In this document: piece after piece, positions 25,917 through 37,579 of the stretch
How the letters are laid out: every line of letters starts with the position of its first letter
How positions within the stretch are numbered: position 1 is the stretch's first letter
NCBI RefSeq assembly: GCF_901933205.1
Contig: NC_044577.1
Location: forward strand, 6,583,321-6,647,320
DNA length: 64,000 bases
Source: Camarhynchus parvulus
Lineage: Eukaryota > Chordata > Aves > Passeriformes > Thraupidae
Direction of reading: 5' to 3'
Translations under genes and position numbers: made by a program
The notes under the pieces: model-generated
Database searches by the model: none
Told to the model about the DNA's origin: nothing
What the model saw: only the letters and a program-made list of their open reading frames with translations

Positions 25917-26286
25917 TGTTAAGCCTGATAATTTAGCATACTCCTGGTGTTCTTTTAGGCCAGGAGACCAAACATCCAAAAGACCTTGTAGTAGGAGGCT
26001 GGAAAACCCTAGGCTAACTTGGGAAACCAAGGTCCTCTCTAGAACGTATCCAGTAAACCAGAGATTTGGCCCTTCCAGGGATGAGGGATTATCCTGCCAT
26101 TCATCCAGGCCTCCCATTGGGGCACCCTTGTTAGATCTGCTAATTTGTGAGGTCTATAAATTGTAGACATATATTGTGTGCATGCATTGCGGTGCGTCCC
26201 ACCTTGGCCAAGTGGTGCACCAATAAGGATCCTTATTAAAATCCTGAGATAAAAACCTCTTACCCCTTAACCATGTCTGGCTCTCA
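25917..26286 (+). mobile_element. Candidate solo LTR inserted in the CR1
   Basis: This block separates two collinear halves of a CR1, so it arrived after it. It has LTR-like order: a TATA-like 'tataaa' at 26,155-26,160, a poly-A signal 'attaaa' at 26,235-26,240, and a short U5-like stretch ending 'ggctctca' at 26,286. A TG start at 25,917 ('tgttaagcc') would give TG...CA ends and a length of about 370 bp. No internal gag or pol sequence adjoins it, so it would be a solo LTR. I could not identify a target-site duplication. The true ends may differ: 'attttt' flanks the wider insert at 25,849 and 26,288. The family is not certain; an avian ERVL-type LTR is my best guess. Confidence 0.5.
26222..26237. 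other. 16-bp palindrome over the LTR poly-A signal
   Basis: 'aataaggatccttatt' is a perfect palindrome that overlaps the first bases of the 'attaaa' signal at 26,235. In RNA it would fold into a small hairpin at the expected R-region position of the LTR. Confidence 0.85.
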
Positions 26287-26319
26287 AATTTTTAAGAACA
26301 GGGAAAGGCATCACCCAGA

Positions 26320-26480
26320 GAAGCATCAGCTAGAGCAGGTTGTGCAGAGCCAGCCCTTCTTTGACTGTGTCCAAGGATGGAGACTGCAAAATCTCTGAGC
26401 AACTTGTTCCAGTGTTCAGGTGGCTGAAAAGAAGGAACTAAACCTAAATGAAATACTGGGAGCTGGTCTATCATCTGTGA
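26320..26480 (-). mobile_element. CR1 LINE fragment, part B of the split copy
   Basis: In plus orientation 'cagctagagcaggttgtgca' is followed by 'gtccaaggatggagactgc', 'caacttgttccagtg' and a 'gaaaagaagg' stretch. This is the reverse complement of the CR1 region immediately upstream of the part seen at 25,770. Order and orientation match part A, so both come from one insertion. The match fades after about 26,430. Confidence 0.78.
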
Positions 26481-29400
26481 ATCTCTTGACAAAGAACATA
26501 GTTCTGTGCCACTCAGCATATATTTGTAGCAAAGCTCTCTTAGTTTTGCAGTTGAACACTACAGTGTAGATCAAACAGTGTATGGCAACTATATGCAGCC
26601 AGTAGACTCACCTAAGTTAAATGTTTTTACAAGCAGCCATTTGTACCACTTGTATCAATCACTTCAGTATTTAAGTATTGTTTTAACAATATTTCTGTTT
26701 TTTTTTTTTTTAATTTTTCTTCCTGCTCCAGCTTAGCCTTGCTTTATTAGCTACAGGAAGTTGAATTCAATTTCCCAAAGCATTCGATTTTGCTGTTTAT
26801 TTGTACTTAGTCATTATGTGAACTTTCCAAGTATCCTGAGATTACACAGTTGTACTATAAACACGAGAACTGGTTTTGTTAAGCTTTAATATTTTGGCCT
26901 GATACGACAGGACATGAGAAGTCCTTAATGTGCGACTGCTGTGGGGCTCACTTGTGTGGCCTCACACAGAAGGAAGGTTGGAATGTCCCAGGGGAGGGCC
27001 TTGGCCTGGGACAGCTTTGGGTGGCTCTGCTCAAGAAGAGCTTGAGTTGTTGCTGTGCACTTGAGCTCACCTGGCACAGCCTGGGGGAAAGCAGGGAGCA
27101 GTGAAGAAAAGCCACTTGCCCACCCTGTGGGGACTGGCACATGGCAGGAAAATCATGGCAGTGATTTGATAAAGGTCCAGCAATCTTCTGCTCTCTCCTC
27201 TCATTCCCCTCTGAAAAATGGGAAGTGTGTAGGGCTTTGTGTCAGTTCTAGGAGAAATTCACCCTTTGTTGTCAGAGTTGTGGTAGCACACTTCAGGGAT
27301 GGGCTTAGGAAGATATTCTTGCTCCAAAGACAGTGCAGATCTGAAAACACTGAGTCTTTTTTACGGTTGTTCTTTGGTCTGGCTATAAATGCAATAGAAA
27401 AGAATTGAAACTAATACAAATCTCATTTTGATTTTACAGTGTAAGGGATGCACAACTTCAGTGTTTGTGTTATGCATGCAAAAATTACACTGGGGTATTA
27501 AAAAAAAGGAAAGAGCAACTTCATGATTTAATTTAAGTGCATTTTTAACGGCATGTGCTTTTTGGTCAGCACACTCTGGTTTAGATAAACACTGTGCTGG
27601 CAAATAGTGAGTGACAAGGAGTGGCCAGTTAGCATTTAGCATGTAATCACTGAATGAGTCATGAAACCAATATTATAATTATGCCACTATGAGATCAGGT
27701 TTGCAAAGCCCCACATTTGCAAATATACAAACCAGTGACTGAGAAGGCTTGTTGTTTGTTTGGTTTGGTTTTTTTTCCAAGGTAAATGATTATGAAAAAG
27801 GCACCTGCAAAATAAATTAGTCACAGCAAACTAGGAGATAAAATTCAAATGCTGCAGGTAATAGATGTGTTGGACTGTTGGTTTTGTGGGTGTTATGTGA
27901 AACAATGAAAAATACCTGTTGTATTTTGTGGTTACAAATGTGTTTCTAAAGTTGTAATGTCAAACTAGGATTTTCCAGCAGTTTGTGCCATCTTGGTAAA
28001 GCAGAAATTTCAGAAATCTCATATATGAGTAATTGGTCTCTTTTTTCCCTGAGGAAAATCCCTCAATGGTAGTAGCCAACAAGACTCGTGAGAAGGTTGT
28101 ATATGCTGTCAGCCTACAGTATAGAATTACGTATGAGAAGGACAAAAGGGTGTATTTAAAAGACTAGTGAGCAGAGGAAGGGACAATTGGGCCCCTCAGG
28201 ACTGTGAGGCCTCAGTGGCCTCTCTGGAATGGTGGTTCAAGAATATTCAATCAGGATTTGATCACTCTTAGCATGGCAGTTTTATAATCACAGATCATCA
28301 CACTGTGTGCAATGCCCTAAGAAGGGTCCCAGAAGAATAGCTGACTGTCTCCAGACTGAACAATAATCTGAATATTTGGAAAGAGATGTTTGCTGTTCTG
28401 ACCTCAAACTTTATTTTTGGGTCTGTATATTTAGGAGAGCGTTTGACATGTATTTTGATTTTACTTCAAATGGAATATGCCTTTTGAGAATCCAATCTTG
28501 ATTAAATTTTTTGGAATTCTATAGATGAAAATAGAAGGAAAAAATAAAGGTCTCCTTATTCATCCTCCTATTATTATCCAAATTAAAAAAACCCCAAACT
28601 TATAGTGGTGAGGGGGTAGATTTAAAACCTTCACACCACTAACATTTCAGTTTAATTTATTATATGCAAGAAAACCTCTGAATTTCTAAAATATGCCCAT
28701 TCTGGTGTGCTAGTTATTGCCAATGCACATGTCAATATTTAGTAGTCCAAATGTGTAAAAAACTGTTGGAGCTTTAAAAAAAAACTTTGAAAATCCATTT
28801 ACACCTAATTTTAATTTGGGAAGGCTTCTCTGTGCCTGACTCTTATCCCTGAAGGGCATAAGTGAGATGGAGAATAGCTAAATAGGAAGCACAAATGTTA
28901 GATGTGAAATAAAATTAGGTATTCATATTTAATCCTTCTTTTTTATGTTTGGTTGAATGAAAGTTGTGTCTGTTTACAAAGAAGCAATTAGTTCTTGAGG
29001 ACTACTTATTCCCCTCATTAAATCATATTTGTCAAAACAGAATCATTTACATAGTAATTAATTTTAATACTGCTTATCATGGGCTCTTATTTTGGTTGAG
29101 AAATAGGCCCCCGGAGCAGATGTGCTCTTGCTGAGAAAAAAGCCTCCTTTTGGAACCACAACTAAGGCACATGTGGAAAAAATAATGTAGAAAAGACTCA
29201 CAAACCAATTGTTATTTAATAAATCCTTTGACTAATTTGTTTTGAAATATATGAAGTGCAAATTTACCAGCTGCATCTTTGCTTGTTTAATCAAGGGTTT
29301 CAAGGCCTCTTGGCTGACAGGTCAAGTGCCTATTTTTTCTTTATCTTAATTCAGAAAAGCCCAAAACCCTCATACCAAGCAAGAACTTACTGTTAGAAAA

Positions 29401-32400
29401 GTGACTTATATGCTCAGAGAAGTGTCTGCATCGCATTATTCGTAACTTGTGATTGTATTTCATGACTGATGATTAATTGCATAGACAAGGGGTTATCAAA
29501 GGAAGCAGTAAATCAAGTAACAGTAGTTTTTGTTTCTTTTCCAAAAATTACATAAATTGCATATCATTGGAAATGCTGGCATAGTTCTGCATTGGTTGCA
29601 GGCTTTAAAACCTCAGTTACTGAGCACAGTTTTTGAAGACTATGATCCCAAGAGCTGCCATTATTTCTGCCATTTGGAATAAATACATCAGTTCCTGCAG
29701 TGGTGAAAGGTTTTAAACCAGGAGGAGTTCATCAAGGAAGGTTTCAGAAGCAGACTGTAGAATCACACCAGTTTGTCTGGGGCAAGCCATTATTTAAGGA
29801 ATAGTTGATTGGTAAATATGAATTAATGTGGTCAAAAATAACAAGCTTGTAGTGATTGTTGCAAGAAGGCTGTACAGTGTGTCCCTGCAGTTTCTGGGGA
29901 AGCAGGAACTATGGAAGAGGTGCTCTAGTGAATAAGAGACAGAGTGAAAAGGCTTCTCCAGGGTCAGTGCCTCAGTAATCCAGCCTACTTTGTTCTTTTG
30001 GGCTGGGTTCTGTATCACATGTGCTAGAAGCCAGCAGCTATGAAAGCAACTTAACTCTTTTGCCTCCCTCTTTGCTGAACTGATTCCCTTTCTTACCCTG
30101 TGAGGAAGTGCCTCACAGTCCCACATTTTCTGACACAATTAACCCCATCCTGTGATCCAGCCAGAGGCAGAAACCGAGTCTCTTTCTTGGCTTGGGACTG
30201 ATTTTTATTCTGCTGCCTGGCCCTCTCCTTGCCCAGAGTGGAGAGCTTGGCTTTCCAGCACGTCAGCTGATTTATGCCATGTGCTTAAAGTTTGGAAATT
30301 ACAGCTGTCGTTCTTCACGGCCTAATTTTTACTCTCCAGGAATCTCTCTTCAAAGAAAGAAACTATTATTTCTTGTGCGTTTTCCATCCTAGTTTGAAAT
30401 AATAAGGACATCATAATATGAACAGTAGAGACTTTTGTCTGCTTCAAAACATCCTTTGTATAGATATGTCATGACAATCTGAAATTTCCTCTTCGAGTTT
30501 ATGAAATTTCTCTCTTGTTCCTAAGGAATATTAGGGCTCCTCCTTCCCCTATAATAAGAAGAAAGAAAAAAATAGCTCTGCTGTCGAAATATTTTGAGAC
30601 ATTCTAGTTGTGAAGTGATCCGGAGAACATCAAGGCAGTCATTTACTTGGCTGGGAAGGCAAAGAAAAATAAATAAAATGATTGTAGCAACAAATAAAAA
30701 CACATGAGCAAGCCTTTCCCAAGATAATTCCCAGCTCATAATCCTCTCTGTGAAAGGAGAGGCCCGTTTGCTGAAAGAGAAATGCTAGGCTGGGCAGCCT
30801 CACATACAGCCTAATAATTTATGGATATTGCCTTTACACTTCAAGTAAATATTTACAACAAATCTTAAAATTCATACTGAGACTTAAATTATTAATTATT
30901 TCATAATTATTTGTATTTAACTCTTTTCCTAACATTTTTACTCATCATATTATAAACTTTTGAAAGTTTTTTTCTTGTCTGGATTTTAGTTTTGTTATTC
31001 TAAGATGTTTTAAGCTATTTTGAAATGTGGAATACTGTCAAGTTGATTGTTTTTCAAAAGATGTTTTACACTTGACAATAAAATGATAATAATGGATCAC
31101 ATGGAACTGAACAAACCACAGAACTCATCTCAGAATGTTTTTATCCAGGCTACAACAGAAGACAATTATTGGGATGTGAATATAATCTGGAATTTAGTGG
31201 AATATTCAGCTGAACCACTTTTTTCATTAACTTTGAAATGTTCAAATAGCTTTTTTCTATAACTAGCTTTTAGAGGTGAAGAGGCAAATACATTAGTGTT
31301 TTTCAAATCAATGCTCATGAACATGTTGTTTGCTCTGCATGTAAATGAATCAGCTACTTTGCTTAAAAGCCTTTACAAATACCTAATCCTGGGAAGCTGG
31401 AGCCTGTAATTTTCTGTACACCAGCTTTAATAATGATTAATGAATTCTGGCTGTGGTGAAGCAGCTTGTCTTATGTAAGCAAGATATCTTAATATAAACA
31501 GCTCACTTTTCTCATTAAAGTAATTATTGAATCAAAGCCAAGGCAATTGTTTCAAATATGCTGCAGTTCTGCTCTGGTGTGCTGCTCAGAATCACTGCAG
31601 CAGAGCACTGAAATATACTTACCAGTGAATTCTCAAAAGAATTTGGAGGCTGCCTAGAGAATCCTTGTAGGCATCAGGACATTTGGACACAAGTTCTGTG
31701 CTTATTTGCAAGTTCCCTTCTTCCTTTGCTGGTCAGCTTTGGTTCCTTGAGGCAGAGATTCTGGAGGGCCATGCAGCAAGAAAGTTTCATGCTGCTCATT
31801 CCAGATAGTGATTCAGTCTCTCTGGATGAGATGCAGAGCAAACTGCAACAGTTCAGGTAAAATTTCCTCAGGTGCTGAATGCAGATAATTTGGCAGGAGA
31901 ACATCCTCAGAGGGATGGAAAGCAATTGGCTGTTGTTCTTCTTCAAAACCAGCCAGGTAATAGGCACATGGTTCCAGCAAAGGGATACCTTTAAAATGAT
32001 GGGAAGAGAAGGTTGAGGACACAGATGGACCATTCTTTTTCACTGCTCTGTTGAATTTGTACAGCAATAGAAAACTATGCCTCTCCATGCAAGAAACAAA
32101 ACAACTTGCTCCCTGACAACAGAAATCAGCCTCTCCCAAAGCACACAGCTAGTTCAGAAACTGACACCCAACAACAGCATGTGCAATTAACTCGTACATT
32201 TTCAGATTTATAAGCAATATTGAAAGAGATAATGAGTCTTAAGTTATATACAGAAAAAGCAGGAATGTTCACAAGGAAGGTCTTTGGGTGGTCTTTGAGA
32301 TACCCTAACTTTTCTGTCATTCATTACTCCTCCTTTTTTGATAGTAGCTGTCTAGAAACACTTATTTTCTGTTTTCCATGGGCAGACTTAGGTAGATAGT

Positions 32401-34429
32401 GCTTTTTATGACATAATTGGAATAAGAAATGATCTTGAAGACCTTTGCCATCACTTGAGTATCATATATGCTTACTGCTGAAAGCCCAGTGAAGGCAATA
32501 GCAACTATCCTGGGTTTCAGTATGGAAGTAATAACATCAGGGATTGTCTGGAACACAGGAGGGTAAAGACACTAAAATAAGAGATAAGTGTAGCAAAACA
32601 CGACATCTGGTAGCTGACAAGGGAAAAATTAATGGCAAAATTAAATGAAAATCAGGAACAGCAAGGAACAATGAAATAGCTTTATGAGTAATTATTTCTC
32701 CATTCACTTGTCTCTACAGTTCAGGACTTGCTGGGATTTTTTTTCTGTTGGAACACACTTTTTCTTGTTACAAGAGTAAACCTACAGGTAGTCAGCCATG
32801 GAAACGTTACTGGTCAGTTTGTCCTAAATGTTAGCCCACAGAGAATAGTAATGTGTGTCTGGTTCTTGTAGGCTCTGTTGCCTGTACATCCTCATGCAGG
32901 GTGGATGGCAGGTCTTAGTTAACCTGCATAGCTGCAGTAAAGCTGGCTTCGTCACCTCTTAATTTACTTGAATCTGAGATCTCTTCACAGCATTTGGAGA
33001 AATCTGAAGAAACATTACTTCTTCACAGCTCAGATTCAGCCAGATTTCTCTGAGAACAGAGTGACCGTGTGAATGTTACCAAAAGTGATGAATGAGAACA
33101 GCGTGCTTGAAATGTCATTGGATGTTTGAGGAGAACTGAAGTGTGAAAATCAGCCCAGGAGTGGGTGCCTAATGCACCTGCACAGCCCTGCCAGGGTAGA
33201 GATGGGTATCACGTTGTTTTGTGAGGCTTCAGAGACTGCAGCTCTGGGTTGGCAGTGCTGAGCAACTTGGGAAAAGCCGTATCTGCTGTCCTGGTTCAAA
33301 CAGGTCATTATTATCCATGAACAAATATGTAGCTGACAATTTGTGATTGCTAAGTTTCCTTTTAGTTATGCTTTTGGCCTGCATCCTAAGGACACTACAT
33401 TACCAGTGCAGAAATGGAAATCTTGGGGATTGTTTTAAGTGCTGGTCTCCCTCCCTTAACTTACTTCCTCCTTTATCAGAGGCACAGCTGATTAGATAGG
33501 AAAGCCTGCTGGCTGGCGCCTTCCCATCCCCTTTGTTTTTGTACCTCACTGCTCTGTGCTGCTGGGTCATCTTCCTATTCATTTTTCATGACCTTACCTC
33601 ATTACACCCTTTCCAATTGCAGCTTGTTTCTCTGACCTTGAAGTCCTACAGGCTGATCCAAAAGATCTGGGACTGTGTTTTTAAGTTACTTTCTGGAAAG
33701 GCTGGAAACATGAGGACATTTTTCAGCAAAGAAGCTTGTGTGTATGTGTACGCTTGTGTATTTTTTTACTGTTTTATCATGTAGTATTTGGCTCAGTGCT
33801 ATAGACTGCTTTTGCAGCCCACTAGCACCTTCATGAATTCTGGTGTTGAATGATTTTTGTTTACAAGCATCTTATATTTGGTAAATGTTTATAAAAACAA
33901 GTGGATAATCAACAAATATTGTGGGAACATCTGTCTCTATTTCACAGGTTTTCAGTCCCACTGCTTTGCTGCTTATTTCTATATGGACTTTGCGTGTTTC
34001 TGCCCATCTGAAAGCCATGCAATTATAGGGCTTAGAACTCACAATTGTTTATTGCAGCCACAATAGATCATGTGTTGAACTTATGCTATGGGTAATTAAC
34101 TGAATTGAAAATATACATATATATATTTTGATGTGCTTTACCACATCTAGATGCCTTTGAATAGATATTTCATTTTGATTGTTGGTTTATTTAATGTTTG
34201 ATTCACTGGTTTCCTAGGCAAACATTCAGTGGATACTCAAGTAGTTGAACAAGTGTTGTGATCCCTTATTGATGACAAAGTGGATTATTGCTTATTAAAA
34301 CTACTTCCTCCCTGCCTAAAATAATCTTCCTATCAGGTATAGAGCCTGAAGGGATATATGGAAGTCATATGAGTGTTTTGAGAAAACCTGAAATAGCCTA
34401 CCTGTGTGAGAGTACAAGAACAAGGTGTT
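26481..34429. other. AT-rich non-coding DNA, no supported gene
   Basis: About 8 kb with no recognisable gene. It contains a T run at 26,699-26,712 and a 9-bp inverted repeat, 'tgtcccagg' and 'cctgggaca', at 26,984-27,013. Two minus-strand stretches (32,547-32,476 and 32,112-31,989) are bounded by good splice-site-like sequences. Open frames of up to 119 codons at 31,674-32,139 have no domain I recognise. Confidence 0.5.
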
Positions 34430-34800
34430 ATAATCTGCCCTCCCTGTGTGCTCAGCGGGCCGATGCGAGGCACTTCTGGCCAGGAGTTATGTAACCTCAC
34501 TTGTGTGGCATGAGACCCTCAGCATCCAGGGAATTCTGCTTCCCATGGGAGCCCTCTCAGAGCCCACAGGCTGGGTGGAGTGGATGCACAATCATCCCTA
34601 CCCGGTCCTGAGAACATGCACTTGGTGCTCCCAGCAAGGGCTTGAGGCGGAGCTTGGAGCATGCAGTGCACAGGCAGTGCGGGCCTCATGAAGGCATTGT
34701 CTGTGGGTCACTGCATTTAATGTTGGCATCCAGTGTGGGATACCTTTAGGTGTGTGCTGCTTGCATGCACTGGCTCCTGACAGCTCTCTCTAAAGCTGGG
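34430..34800. other. GC-rich patch with several CpGs
   Basis: This roughly 370-base stretch is clearly richer in G and C than its surroundings and keeps CpGs ('gcgggccgatgcg', 'acccgg', 'ggcgg', 'gtgcggg'). Both are rare in the neighbouring DNA. No gene or named repeat is evident. It could be a small regulatory island or an old LTR or ERV fragment. Confidence 0.5.
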
Positions 34801-35254
34801 AAAGGAAAAACCAAAATCTGGATTCATCCACATGCCTACACTTGGACATGAGTTGGTTTAACATAGGAATTTAAATCTGTCAGTTCTAGTGTTGATGTAT
34901 TTTATTGTAAAATCCTGTACTAGAGGCAGAGGCAGATGCACCCTTGATGTAAATGGGAGGATTTCTGGAGCTAAATGGTCTCTTTTTTTGGTATTTGTGC
35001 CTCAGAAACAAGCTGCACTTCTTTGTACCTCCGAGATGGTGTCTCCTTTCCCGATATTCTCTTGATTGCCTTGCTAATCTTCAGAAGGAAAATGGCTAGG
35101 ATGTTTCATCCTGTTTTTCCTGAAGCTTTAGCTCTTTGGAGCCATTGACTGCTGCTGGATCAGAGCAGTTTTTGGATTGAAGTAGAAGGACAGTAGACAT
35201 GTGAAATAGGGATAGAGATATGTGTTTTATTCTCTGTATGGCTCCACTTTCTAA

Positions 35255-35340
35255 TCATAATGACAATACTTTGAATCATAATAACATGATAATCATAATA
35301 TCATAATGATAACATGAATCATCATAACATTATAACGAGT
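35255..35340. repeat. AT-rich (TAATCA/TAACA)-type low-complexity tract
   Basis: Repeated 'aatcataat', 'aacatgat' and 'catcataacat' words form an imperfect tract of about 85 bases. It has no strict period and no coding potential. Confidence 0.75.
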
Positions 35341-37538
35341 AGTAGAGTACCTAATAATAAAAATGCTTTGAATAAAACCTTGCTGCTCGGTGTGCATAAA
35401 AAAAATCCCCCCCAAAAAATTCCAATACATTTGAAAGTAAGAACTTTGATTTAGAGCCATGTAGAGTTCTAGCATAATTTAATACTTGGTTTCTGTTAAT
35501 TGTAGCTTTACTTTTATGTGGTAGTTTTAAAGGTGAAACTTGTTATTTAGAAGGACACGGTTCTTCTTAAAAAAAAGTAAACGGATGCAGCCTTTTGACG
35601 TGAAAAGAAGTTCTGTGAAAGGCATGTTCTGTGGTTCAGTTATTCTAGAATGAAACACAGGAATTCATTTTAACAGGAAAAGTAACTGCAGCCCACCTAA
35701 CATTTATGCTTATTAGTCTTTACAGTGAAAATTTGTTAAATATTAGTATACCCCGTATATCAACTTTGTTTCTTAACATTATATTGGTCTTATTACAGTA
35801 CATGTGTTAAGTACCTGCTGGCCCCAAAAGATTCAATTCCACTGAGCCAGAGGTTTTGTTACTGCAGCTGCAGAATATTACTTGACCTGTAGCTAAGGTA
35901 CAAATATAAAATTAATGCCAGAATATTGAAGAGAATTTAGGGTTAATAAAAGTACACTGCTACAGAAGCTGAAAGGAAGTTTGTCTTCTATTTCAGCTGA
36001 AATGTAAAAAGTGCCTTGTCAACAGCTTTTGAAAATCTCTCTGGAAAGATGAAAAGAAAATTATTTCAAAGAAATGGAATTCTATGTTCTGTCAACCCCT
36101 CATTTTTTTCCTTTGCAACTTGAAAAACCTATTAAACTTGATGAAAAACAACAAAAGCTTTGGTTCATTAAGTGCCTTCAGGTCAAGGTCTTTCACTGAC
36201 TGCCTAGGCACTGTTGCAGGCTCCTACTAATTAAGCATGTAAAGAACACGTGGTTTGTGCTTAGAAAGTATTTTTTACAATTAATTAGGTCAATCTAATG
36301 AAAAAGTGTAGCAGATCTCTTTTGGATAACTGAGGGAAATGAGTAATGTTTGATAAATCTAATTCTTATCCATTTTTGCAAAAAGAATGTGAAAAATATA
36401 CCTCTTTCTTTAACTTCTCTTATAACACTTGATATGGTGTAAGCCAAGCTTATGCTGAAGCAAGAGATGGTGTCTGCTTTAAGGCTATGAAAGTTCCATT
36501 TTTGTAATGACGTTGTAGAGAACTAAAGAGGCTAAAAATGAGCAATTACCTACTGCTTAAGATGCTGTGCCATGGCAGCCACTGCACCAGGGGATAATCC
36601 AAACAAAGGCTTCCTCAGCATTCCCGGATACTGCTCCCATTGTTCTTGCTCTGCTGCTGATGTCAGGTGATCATTGGCACTAAGGCTTGTCATGATGAAC
36701 ATTTTCAAGAGCCCCACATTTGTGAAAGAGACTGGAAGGTCATAAGAAAATCCAAATAAATTTTTAGGATTTTCTCACCCAGTGCCCAGCATGGCTGAGC
36801 ACATCTCTTGTGCAATCAGAATTAAGACTAGGTTTGATCTCTGCAGGAGACATAAATACAGGGCCTAAGTAAAGTGGGCTGGACATTTACAAGAGAGACC
36901 TGAGAGTAGCTTCCTTTAAGTGAATGGGCTGTAAAAATAAGACTTAGTCCTACAAGGACTGATTTTGTTTTAGTGAAAGAATTTTTTTTTAATATCTAAC
37001 AAAAAAAAAGCAAGCTTATTTCTCAAAAATGTTCATGTTTCGTTCAAGTTGCTATCTTTTTTAATGCCCAGTTCAACCAGCTGCAATAGAAATGAAGATG
37101 CTGCTCAAAACCAAGCAGTCAGGGCCATTTCCTTCTGTCTTCAACGTGGTACGCAAGATGTTGATGGGATAGCTGGGGTGCCTAAGATTCTGTCTGCATT
37201 AATGCTCATGCTTTCATTCTTTGGTGTAATGAATGTATTTTCATTTTATCTAAAATAGAATAATTTCTTCAGGAGGGGTTGCTTCTTTTAGTGTGTACTG
37301 CAGAGTATAAGAATCTCCTGTAGGACACCAACAGCTCAAGAGGATTATTTTATTGACATATTTGTTCTGACTCATGTGCTGAGAGACACTCACCTGAGGT
37401 CCCGAATTTTCTGGCTGTACCATTTGATCTCTGAGTTGTAATACGCAAGGTGAACAGCAACATTTTGCTTTCATTTTTTAATATAGTTTTGTGAATTTAG
37501 TTCCTCAAAATGAGACACATTTCAACACTTTCCTCACA
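35341..37538. other. AT-rich non-coding DNA, no gene seen
   Basis: About 2.2 kb with short homopolymer runs ('cccccccaaaaaa'-like at 35,407 and a T run at 36,982). Nothing else is recognised. Confidence 0.55.
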
Positions 37539-37579
37539 CTCCTTCTCTCCTTTCTTCCCTCCTTTCTCTCTTCTCTCTC
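37539..37579. repeat. 41-nt pure pyrimidine tract
   Basis: From 37,539 to 37,579 the plus strand holds only C and T, in CTTTC/TCTCT words. Long homopurine-homopyrimidine tracts of this kind can form triplex (H-DNA) and tend to vary in length. Confidence 0.9.

Noticed and set aside
29794..30138. 114-codon minus-strand frame
   Set aside because: No recognised motif; expected by chance.
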